64,000 bases of DNA from RGIG6353 sp045660745 (GTDB taxonomy: Bacteria > Bacillota > Clostridia > Oscillospirales > SIG627): contig JAZREJ010000041.1 of NCBI GenBank assembly GCA_045660745.1, positions 50,731 to 114,730 on the forward strand. The letters are read 5' to 3'. Each line of letters starts with the position of its first letter. The first letter of the stretch is position 1. Below are positions 58,694-64,000 of this stretch, piece by piece. Position numbers and translations under genes: made by a program. Below the pieces are notes generated by a model. That model worked only from the letters and a program-made list of their open reading frames with translations. It had not been told where the DNA came from and made no database searches.

Positions 58694-58795
58694 GAAAAGA
58701 CAAGAGTGAAAAGGTCAAAAAACGAGGTAAAACTGAAGAAAAGGTCAACACAAATTTTATGTGTGAAATTATCAATTGAAAAAACTCTTGCCAAA

Positions 58796-59281
58796 TTATT
58801 CAAATAAATTTTGAATTGGTTCAGAAAACTCCCAGCTGATAAGTTTCAATTTATACTGTTCTAACAACGGTTCTATATCTAAAGTACCAGAGGTAGTACC
58901 GCCAAACTCGTTAGATTTAATGTAATATATGGAGGGGGTATTGTCTGAATACGCACAATCGGGATCGCTCATATAATACTCAGGAGAACCGACGCTAACA
59001 GCAAATTTCAGGTCACCGTCTTCAAGCAGGACAAGCTCTTCCGTACCAGATCTTTTCAAATAACCTTTCCATCTCCTATGTTTGCCAATGCCTTCGTTCC
59101 AATCGAACCCATCAAATTCACAAACGTAAACATCATTTACAGTTATGATCTTTCCGTCAATTTCATATACGATTTCAAATGGAAATTCTCCCTCTTTAAT
59201 TTGAGGTTCAGGTACATTTTGACATCCCGAAAAACTTAATAAAGTAATCAAAGCAATCAGTATTGCAACAATCTTTTTCAC
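58796..59281 (-). CDS. Putative lipoprotein
   Basis: The GTG at 59281 follows GGAG by 8 bases and overlaps the stop codon of the upstream gene (GTGA). The 161-residue product has a signal peptide and lipobox (KKIVAILIALITLLSFSGC, Cys19 modified). The mature part is beta-rich and acidic with a YEIDGKIITVNDVYVCEFDG segment and no family that I recognise; such proteins are common in gut Clostridia. Confidence 0.7.
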   Translation of the reverse strand: MKKIVAILIALITLLSFSGCQNVPEPQIKEGEFPFEIVYEIDGKIITVNDVYVCEFDGFDWNEGIGKHRRWKGYLKRSGTEELVLLEDGDLKFAVSVGSPEYYMSDPDCAYSDNTPSIYYIKSNEFGGTTSGTLDIEPLLEQYKLKLISWEFSEPIQNLFE

Positions 59282-59625
59282 TTTATGCTCTCCTTCAAGG
59301 TTTTGCAACTCGCAATCAGCATTCTTCTAATGCGACCGCATAGATTTCTGTAATTTTTATATGTTTCTTCATCAACACCATTTGTATTGAATAACAACTG
59401 CAACCAACCTTCCGTTTCGCTACATTCTTTGAGCGCGATTTCAAATTTTGAAAGCATATCCGCTTTACTCTGTCCGTAATTAGCTTCACGGATGTTTGCA
59501 TAAACGCTGCTTGAGCTTTTGCGGATCTGGAAAAGAGTGTTGGAAGGAGCTTCTATATTTTGACAAAGTAATTCTATATCGGGCGCAAGCTGCTCCGAAT
59601 ATATCAATAAATAGTTTTTAGCCAT
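59278..59625 (-). CDS. Four-helix bundle protein (S23/IVP family)
   Basis: A 115-residue all-helical protein. IRKSSSSVYANIREANYGQS, FEIALKECSETEGWLQLLFN and CGRIRRMLIASCKTLKES fit the four-helix-bundle family first met as open frames inside intervening sequences of 23S rRNA, and also in avd-like proteins of diversity-generating retroelements. No reverse transcriptase or variable repeat is near, so it is the stand-alone form. Translationally coupled to the lipoprotein gene. Confidence 0.85.
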   Translation of the reverse strand: MAKNYLLIYSEQLAPDIELLCQNIEAPSNTLFQIRKSSSSVYANIREANYGQSKADMLSKFEIALKECSETEGWLQLLFNTNGVDEETYKNYRNLCGRIRRMLIASCKTLKESIK

Positions 59626-59702
59626 AATATCACTCCCTTCAATGGTATTATATCATATTTTGCAAAGTAATTCAAGAACTTTCCGCATTCTCCCATCTCA
59701 AT

Positions 59703-59870
59703 CACGGCGAAGCCGTGTATATCATCCGCAACTTGTTGCGGTATATCATCAATGCGAAGCATTGTATATCATCAAGTCGCAGGAGAATACACGCTGACGC
59801 GTGATGAGATACAGCCCCAAAGGGGCTGATGATATGCACCGCACTTTGTGCGGCGATGATATACCAAGCC
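59703..59870. repeat. Array of small hairpins joined by TATATCATC linkers
   Basis: Short hairpins follow each other: CACGGCGAAGCCGTG (59703-59717), CGCAACTTGTTGCG (59727-59740), AATGCGAAGCATT (59751-59763), a CACGC/GCGTG pair (about 59790-59803), GCCCCAAAGGGGC (59814-59826) and CCGCACTTTGTGCGG (about 59839-59853). The first three are separated by TATATCATC; the later ones by its inverse, GATGATATA, so the array changes direction in the middle. Stem sequences differ while loops (CGAA, AAA) and linkers stay alike. It resembles REP/MITE-like arrays of gut Firmicutes. Confidence 0.8.
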
Positions 59871-59883
59871 TGCGGCGTGGATA

Positions 59884-59929
59884 AACAAAAACAGAACATT
59901 TGTCGGTAGACAAATGTTCTGTTTTTGTT
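59884..59929 (-). terminator. Terminator abutting the tRNA-Ser fragment
   Basis: A perfect 21-base stem (59884-59904 with 59909-59929) and a 4-base loop; T-rich on the 3' arm in minus-strand reading. It is the natural terminator of the former tRNA-Ser gene. Confidence 0.85.
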
Positions 59930-59984
59930 GGCGGAGGGAGTGGGATTCGAACCCACGTGTGCTTGCGCACAAACGGTTTTCAAG
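59929..59984 (-). pseudogene. tRNA-Ser(UGA) 3' fragment, probable attachment site
   Basis: On the minus strand the sequence runs CTTGAAA (anticodon loop, UGA), a long variable arm TGTGCGCAAGCACA, the T arm GTGGGTTCGAATCCCAC, then TCCCTCCGCCA. The D arm, 5' acceptor strand and 5' anticodon strand are absent upstream, so it is a 3' piece and not a working tRNA. Such fragments arise when an element integrates in a tRNA gene and rebuilds the gene at its other end. The intact copy would lie to the right, outside the window. Confidence 0.8.
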
Positions 59985-60262
59985 AAGTCTACCAAAGAAT
60001 ACCGTTTCAGCTTAGTTCGGTGCAGTTCAGGCTAAAATGTTTTGCCAAAATCCTTATTTTACAAGGCTTTTGGGGACTGTTTGGCACCGATATGAATTAA
60101 AACGAATTGATCGGAATCGATACAGACCCCTCGTTTTTTGATGAGTTTTTTGCACATTGGAGAGAATTTGGAGAGAATTCGCGAGAGAAGAATTGCAACT
60201 GCAGTACATCGAGATTTTTTTTTTTTGGAGAGAATTTTTAACGATTTAGGAGAGAACTTTTT
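59985..60262. other. Left end of the putative element, non-coding
   Basis: Holds an AAACGGT/ACCGTTT inverted pair next to the att fragment (59971-60007), a homopolymer of 12 T near 60215-60226, and GGAGAGAATT three times (60159, 60170, 60227) plus GGAGAGAACT at 60249 that serves as the ribosome binding site of the next gene. No integrase gene here. Confidence 0.5.
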
Positions 60263-60865
60263 ATGCGTTACGATTTAGACGAAATTCAACGCTTGCCGGA
60301 CGTCTTTTCCTTGGCAGACCTTTGTCGCGCCTGCCATTTGAGCCATTTGGATGCGCGGTACTATCTCAAAAGCGGACTCATTCCCTATGATACAACCGGG
60401 AAGAAAACGCGGTGTTACCTGGTCAAAAAAACCGCCCTGCTGCGAGCCATTGAAGACTACAGTGAAAATCCCGAGAAATACAAAATTCCGGGAATTTGGA
60501 GAGAAAAACAACACTTAAACGGAATCCGCAAAAGCCCCATCATATACCTTCCAACGCAGGATCTCGCGTCGGACGTGGCGGTCGAATATTACCAAAAAAA
60601 GCTTGCCGATGCATCCGAACTGATCTGTGTTGCCGACCTTGTGCGCGTCACGGGATACCGCTCCCCAACCATCACGCGGTGGTGCAAGCAAAAGAAGCTG
60701 ATTGCACACGCGAAAACCAACCGCCTATGGATCGCAAAGGCAGACGCCATAAGGTTTTTGACCTCTTTTACCTACAACGATATCAACGTAAAATCGCCCC
60801 AGCATATTGCCGACATACGAGCGATTTATGACCTGATACATACGACGAAGGAGGGCGAAAAATGA
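60263..60865 (+). CDS. Double helix-turn-helix protein
   Basis: A 200-residue protein with two MerR/excisionase-like winged helices: one at about 14-65 (FSLADLCRACHLSHLDARYY, then KSGLIPYD and the TRCYLVKKTALLRAIEDY strand) and one at about 118-165 (VADLVRVTGYRSPTITRWCK, KKLIAHAKTNRLWIAKADAI). The next gene encodes a paralogue with the same plan. Possibly an element-encoded regulator or excision factor. AGGAGAG site; its stop overlaps the next start by ATGA. Confidence 0.65.
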   Translation: MRYDLDEIQRLPDVFSLADLCRACHLSHLDARYYLKSGLIPYDTTGKKTRCYLVKKTALLRAIEDYSENPEKYKIPGIWREKQHLNGIRKSPIIYLPTQDLASDVAVEYYQKKLADASELICVADLVRVTGYRSPTITRWCKQKKLIAHAKTNRLWIAKADAIRFLTSFTYNDINVKSPQHIADIRAIYDLIHTTKEGEK

Positions 60866-61476
60866 TCTACGATCTGAACGAAATCGCCATGTTGCCCGAC
60901 ACCTTCTCCCTTGAGGATTTACGGGTGGTTTGCCACATCAGCAAACGAACCGCAAGATACTACCTACGAGCCGGTCTGATTCCTTGTGAGATCAGCGAAA
61001 AGAAGACTCATTGCTACACAATCAGGAAACAAGATCTGCTGGACGCGCTCAAGGAATACCAAAGGCAGCCCTGCAAATTTGCCATCCCGAAGGCACTCAA
61101 CGATGAAAAGCGGCAACGGCAAGAGGCGCTGAAAATGATGGTGGAACAGCGAATACTTTCCATCAATTGTCTACCCGAAAAAGACCTCAAAACCACCACG
61201 CTCAAAAAATATTATCAAAAGAGGTTGGAGAACTGCCGTGATATGCTGCAACCGCCGGACATCGAAGCCATCACCGGATATCCCCGAAAGATAGTTCGTC
61301 GCTGGTGCGTGGAAGATAAACTCCATTGCATAATGCTTGACTCTCGCATTTGGGTGAAAAAGAAGGACATGCTTTCGTTTCTCTGCTCCAGAGAGTACAA
61401 CAGCATTATGCGCAAATCGCAGACACATCTTGACGACATACACGAAACCTACAGAAAAATTCACAGAGGAGGCTAA
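60862..61476 (+). CDS. Double helix-turn-helix protein (tandem paralogue)
   Basis: A 204-residue paralogue of the product of 60263-60865: both start with the pattern YDLxEIxxLPDxFSLxDL. First HTH at about 14-65 (LRVVCHISKRTARYYLRAGL), second at about 128-175 (PPDIEAITGYPRKIVRRWCV, then DSRIWVKKKDMLSFL). The central linker (75-120) is longer and basic. Coupled translation with its neighbour suggests that the two act together. Confidence 0.65.
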   Translation: MIYDLNEIAMLPDTFSLEDLRVVCHISKRTARYYLRAGLIPCEISEKKTHCYTIRKQDLLDALKEYQRQPCKFAIPKALNDEKRQRQEALKMMVEQRILSINCLPEKDLKTTTLKKYYQKRLENCRDMLQPPDIEAITGYPRKIVRRWCVEDKLHCIMLDSRIWVKKKDMLSFLCSREYNSIMRKSQTHLDDIHETYRKIHRGG

Positions 61477-61478
61477 AA

Positions 61479-61853
61479 ATGATGAAGGAGAGAATGATAC
61501 AGAACGGAATCGAATACGAGCGCAGAGGCGAGCAATATTATCCCCTGCTTGACCTTGGCGAACAGACAACCTATGAGATCGGCAAGTACGGCAAACTGCA
61601 CCTTGAATTTATGAAACAGCACCGCAGAGGCACGTACACCACCCTGATGACCGAAAACCGCTTGAACGAACATCTCCACCGCGTCGACGAGCAGGCGCAC
61701 GAACAGCTCGACTTGCATATCGCGCAAATGGCAAAGCAAATGGGCGTGACCGAGGAACTCAAAGCCTCCACCCCGATGCGCTGGGTCCAGATGATGAATA
61801 ACATCAAAGCAAGCGCCGAGGAAATCGTGCTGAAGGAGGTTGTGTACAAATGA
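61479..61853 (+). CDS. tnpV: TnpV-like transposon-encoded protein
   Basis: A 124-residue protein matching the TnpV family found on Tn4451-like and other clostridial elements: GIEYERRGEQYYPLLDLGEQ, GKYGKLHLEFMKQHRRGTYT and LMTENRLNEHLHRVDEQAHE are the conserved parts. Function unknown. Starts 2 bases after the preceding stop and overlaps the next gene by 4 bases. Confidence 0.85.
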   Translation: MMKERMIQNGIEYERRGEQYYPLLDLGEQTTYEIGKYGKLHLEFMKQHRRGTYTTLMTENRLNEHLHRVDEQAHEQLDLHIAQMAKQMGVTEELKASTPMRWVQMMNNIKASAEEIVLKEVVYK

Positions 61854-62128
61854 ACTCAATGATTCAAGAACTGTGGCACGGCAACATAATCCCCCAAGAG
61901 GATAGCCGAACCAACTCAAAGGAGATGAAAGAATTGCTCGGATATATGCCACGGCACCACGAGGACCTCGAGAAAAGCTTTACCGACGAGCAGAAAGAGA
62001 TCTTCGAAAAGTTCCACGATTGCTGGAGCGAGTACATGAGCCTTGGCGAAGCCGCTATCTTTGAGTATGCATTCAAGCTCGGCGCGAGACTAATGGTGGA
62101 AGTTATGCACGAGGATGAGATGAAATAA
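61850..62128 (+). CDS. Small element-associated protein (DUF6809-like)
   Basis: A 92-residue acidic helical protein: IQELWHGNIIPQEDSRTNSK, then FTDEQKEIFEKFHDCWSEYM and EAAIFEYAFKLGARLMVEVM. The pattern (short N-terminal LWxGNI, a glutamate-rich helix, FxxGFKLG-type end) is that of small proteins often found next to TnpV in integrative elements. Role unknown. Last gene of a four-gene overlapping operon. Confidence 0.7.
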   Translation: MNSMIQELWHGNIIPQEDSRTNSKEMKELLGYMPRHHEDLEKSFTDEQKEIFEKFHDCWSEYMSLGEAAIFEYAFKLGARLMVEVMHEDEMK

Positions 62129-62133
62129 CCCAT

Positions 62134-62160
62134 TGGTCTGGGCACACCGTGCCCAGACCA
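62134..62160 (+). terminator. Strong hairpin after the TnpV operon
   Basis: TGGTCTGGGCA and TGCCCAGACCA form a perfect 11-base stem with a 5-base loop; no T run follows. Confidence 0.65.
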
Positions 62161-62164
62161 TTCG

Positions 62165-62190
62165 TCACAAATAGTGTATAATATTTGTGA
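62165..62190. repeat. Inverted repeat upstream of the gene at 62232
   Basis: TCACAAATA (62165-62173) and TATTTGTGA (62182-62190), 8 bases apart, around a TATAA core; candidate operator or promoter element. A TATAAT lies at 62204-62209 before an AAAGGAG site. Confidence 0.5.
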
Positions 62191-62231
62191 TAGCATCTTC
62201 GTGCTATAATAAAAAACAAAGGAGTAACATT

Positions 62232-62582
62232 ATGAAATCAAGAAAACCAACCGGACACATTGTCATCTTCCTCGAAACGGATTTAAGCAAATTCAAAGGA
62301 TTTGATGAAAGCAAGCTTTCCACCGTGCAAAAAATGTGCTTTGATCAGCTATCTGAGCAAGAAAAAGAAAAGATTAGAATGGGTTATGGGACATCTATCA
62401 TTGATTGTGAAAGCGAAGAAACTATTTGTAAATTTAATATGGAAACATACAGACCTCCCAAACACGCACTTGAAAGCTTTGCAAGATCGTTATTGCCGAT
62501 AGTTCAAGAATTCTATGAAGATGAAAATCATATGAAGGAGTTTGAAGAATGGAAAAAGAAACGTGATAAAGATAAAAAATAA
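62232..62582 (+). CDS. Hypothetical protein of the element
   Basis: ATG at 62232 follows AAAGGAGTAACATT. A 116-residue charged protein: SRKPTGHIVIFLETDLSKFK at the start, a middle helix with the LSTVQKMCFDQLSEQEKEKI segment, and a Lys-rich end (EEWKKKRDKDKK). No family recognised, no membrane segment. Confidence 0.6.
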   Translation: MKSRKPTGHIVIFLETDLSKFKGFDESKLSTVQKMCFDQLSEQEKEKIRMGYGTSIIDCESEETICKFNMETYRPPKHALESFARSLLPIVQEFYEDENHMKEFEEWKKKRDKDKK

Positions 62583-62818
62583 TTACATACAATCATTTCA
62601 AGGGGCGAATTTCGCCACTTGATCTTGGTGCGGGTCTCTGCGACCCGCACCATCTCCGTTATGCCCTTTTGTAGGCTGGACATCGCGTGTCCAGCCTATT
62701 TTCACTTTCAAGTTATCAAAAAGATAACTTGATCGTCAATGTAACGTGGGCTGGGTCGCAGAGACCCACCCCAAAATCAATGGGTCAAAATGGACCATTG
62801 ATTTTCTATCGGAACAAC

Positions 62819-62860
62819 GTTTCGGAACAATATCAAAAATTATCGACATTGTTCCGAAAC
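62819..62860. promoter_or_regulatory. Inverted-repeat operator upstream of the HTH-AAA gene
   Basis: GTTTCGGAACAATATC (62819-62834) and GACATTGTTCCGAAAC (62845-62860) pair over 16 bases with one mismatch. A third partial copy, GACATTGTTCTGA, spans the -35 and spacer of the promoter. The HTH of the encoded protein may bind here. Confidence 0.6.
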
Positions 62861-62863
62861 ATA

Positions 62864-62892
62864 TTGACATTGTTCTGATAATGTGTTATAAT
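62864..62892 (+). promoter_or_regulatory. Promoter of the HTH-AAA gene
   Basis: TTGACA (62864-62869) and TATAAT (62887-62892), 17-base spacer: full consensus. Confidence 0.85.
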
Positions 62893-62926
62893 GTACCATG
62901 TAAAAATATAATTGGAGGTTTATCCA

Positions 62927-64000
62927 ATGGCAGATATGATGCGTGTGAAAGATGCAGCGAAACTTTGGGGGATCACAGAGAGACGTGTGATTGCTCTTTG
63001 TCAGAAAGGAAAAATAAAGGGTGCGGTCAAAAATGGACGTGCTTGGGAACTTCCCGCCAATTCCGAAAAGCCTGCCGATAGCAGAATCAAAACGGGAGCT
63101 TACATTCAGGCACCACGCCCCACAAATCTTCCTCTCCCTATAGGTGTTTCCGATTATCGCTTGGCATCGACAGAATATTACTATATTGACAAGACCATGA
63201 TGATCAAAGATTTTATTGATGAACGTCCAATGGTCTCTCTTTTCACGCGCCCACGTCGATTTGGAAAAACCTTAAATATGGATATGCTCCGCACTTTCTT
63301 TGAAAAGACGGAAGAAGATACGTCGATTTATTTCAAGGACAAAAAGATTTGGGCATACGGCGAAAAATATCAAGAGTGTCAAGGAAAATACCCCGTCATT
63401 TTCTTGAGTTTTAAGGATGTAAAATTCAACACGTGGGAAGAAACGTTTGAAGCTTTCAATGAGTTGTTTTCCAAAGAAACAGCTCGTCATACCGAGCTTA
63501 GTAAAAATGATAAGCTCTCTGCCGCCGATGCCAAGCGTGTTGAAAATCTTTTGTCTGGAAACAGTTCCGCCGTTGATCTCTCAAATGCGTTGGCAGATCT
63601 TTCCCGTATGCTCCACGAGTATCACGGCATAGCCCCCATTATCATCATAGACGAATATGACACTCCTATTCAGCAAGGACACGTCAAAGGGTTCTACGAC
63701 GAAGTTATTGGCTTTATGCGCAATCTTTTCTCCGGCGGTCTCAAGGATAACAAACACCTCACCTACGGATTCCTCACGGGTATTCTCCGCGTAGCTAAGC
63801 AAAGCATTTTCAGCGGTCTCAATAACCTCACCATCAACTCTATTATCGACGGTAAATATAGCGAGTATTTTGGATTTACCGCCGAAGAAGTTAAGGAAAT
63901 GGCACAGTACTATAAAGCAGAAGATAAATACGAAGAGATCTGCTCTTGGTACGATGGATATAAGTTCGGTAATACCGAGATATTTAATCCCTGGTCGGTT
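62927..64000 (+). CDS. HTH domain fused to AAA-ATPase-like/PD-(D/E)XK-type protein, partial
   Basis: Open to the right edge; 358 codons seen. ATG at 62927 follows TTGGAGG. Residues 1-50 form a small excisionase/MerR-like HTH (MRVKDAAKLWGITERRVIAL, GAVKNGRAWELP). From about 70 it matches the AAA-ATPase-like family (PF09820 type): PLPIGVSDYRLASTEYYYID, FTRPRRFGKTLNMDMLRTFF as Walker A-like loop, IIIIDEYDTPIQ as Walker B, FTAEEV and the SWYDGYKFGNTEIFNPWSV block. Complete members carry a PD-(D/E)XK nuclease-like domain at the end, beyond the window. The family occurs in many copies in gut bacteria; function unknown. The HTH fusion plus upstream inverted repeat suggests autoregulation. Confidence 0.82.
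   Translation, partial: MADMMRVKDAAKLWGITERRVIALCQKGKIKGAVKNGRAWELPANSEKPADSRIKTGAYIQAPRPTNLPLPIGVSDYRLASTEYYYIDKTMMIKDFIDERPMVSLFTRPRRFGKTLNMDMLRTFFEKTEEDTSIYFKDKKIWAYGEKYQECQGKYPVIFLSFKDVKFNTWEETFEAFNELFSKETARHTELSKNDKLSAADAKRVENLLSGNSSAVDLSNALADLSRMLHEYHGIAPIIIIDEYDTPIQQGHVKGFYDEVIGFMRNLFSGGLKDNKHLTYGFLTGILRVAKQSIFSGLNNLTINSIIDGKYSEYFGFTAEEVKEMAQYYKAEDKYEEICSWYDGYKFGNTEIFNPWSV

Larger units (their letters stand above)
62583..62926. other. Hairpin-rich intergenic region
   Basis: Contains a GGTGCGGGTC/GACCCGCACC hairpin (about 62629-62653), a TAGGCTGGACA/TGTCCAGCCTA hairpin followed by TTTT (62672-62704, likely terminator of the gene at 62232), an AAAATCAATGG/CCATTGATTTT hairpin (about 62772-62806), and then the operator and promoter of the next gene. 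Confidence 0.65.
59985..64000. mobile_element. Putative tRNA-Ser-integrated element (left part)
   Basis: Begins after the tRNA-Ser fragment and continues past the right edge. Content: paralogous double-HTH genes, TnpV, small unknown genes and an AAA-ATPase-like gene; several strong hairpins separate them. The genes 60263-62128 use clearly more C/G-rich codons than the neighbouring chromosome. No integrase, relaxase or capsid gene is visible, so the class (ICE, mobilisable island, prophage remnant) is open. Confidence 0.55.

Noticed and set aside
59278..59625. Avd-type accessory protein of a diversity-generating retroelement
   Set aside because: The four-helix fold is shared with Avd, but no reverse transcriptase, template repeat or variable repeat was seen nearby.
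59929..60010. Complete tRNA-Ser gene
   Set aside because: The D arm, 5' acceptor strand and 5' half of the anticodon stem are missing upstream of the anticodon loop; only the 3' part is present.
59900..60100. Plus-strand open frame of 66 codons with GGGSGIRTHV
   Set aside because: This peptide is the familiar false translation of the antisense strand of a tRNA-Ser gene; the DNA is explained by the tRNA fragment and att site.

Overview
The window looks like chromosomal DNA from an anaerobic, low-to-mid GC Gram-positive bacterium of the class Clostridia, probably an uncultured gut Oscillospirales-like lineage. This rests on an rpsF-ssb-rpsR-secG cluster, a PerR plus 'reverse' rubrerythrin pair, a type II pantothenate kinase, SLH domains, a GlpP-type antiterminator, a TPP riboswitch driving a ThiT transporter, a HrcA/CIRCE site on htpG, and many sharp TTGACA-17-TATAAT promoters with GGAGG ribosome binding sites. 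No 16S rRNA or other lineage marker is present, so the assignment is inference.

Layout. 1-74: the start of a sigma factor running off the left edge. 416-5555 (-): a six-gene sugar-processing operon (TIM-barrel protein, two SIS proteins, PfkB kinase, orphan Gfo/Idh C-domain, Gfo/Idh oxidoreductase), divergent from an AraC regulator. 6461-17985: a second AraC regulator divergent from a catabolic cluster (enolase-superfamily dehydratase, UlaG-like lactonase fold, SDR, RraA/aldolase fold, nitroreductase, a GH42-like protein) followed by two tandem GH42 beta-galactosidase paralogues. The set could release a galactoside sugar, oxidise it, open the lactone, dehydrate the acid and cleave it.

18177-21251 (-): an Ldh2-type dehydrogenase and malic enzyme, then a GlpP-family antiterminator. 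Both transcripts start from near-identical promoters and share a leader that ends in an intrinsic terminator, so GlpP probably controls itself and the dehydrogenase pair. 21682-29900: MFS transporter, peroxide defence pair, WG-repeat lipoprotein, SLH-anchored phosphoesterase and an ECF sigma factor with a very long C-terminal extension. 30213-36243: housekeeping (DUF2156, MscL, RarA, GlyA, CoaW, CCA transferase). 36276-41418 (-): glycoside hydrolase, DUF5107-TPR protein and aldose epimerase in one overlapping operon. 41618-48851: ThiT, HtpG, S15, PNPase, small zinc-ribbon, cytidine deaminase, flavin reductase and AbrB genes.

48870-53010 is regulator-rich: a zinc-ribbon/XRE divergon with a palindromic operator, a GNAT enzyme, another HTH gene preceded by a 50-bp tandem palindromic repeat array, and a second sigma factor with a long extension. 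53174-58542 holds secG-rpsR-ssb-rpsF, a 1050-residue unknown carbohydrate-active-like protein and a hypoxanthine/uracil-DNA glycosylase. From about 59700 the window turns accessory: an array of small hairpins, a tRNA-Ser 3' fragment that marks an integration site, then element genes (two double-HTH paralogues, TnpV, short proteins and an HTH-AAA-ATPase-like protein cut by the right edge).
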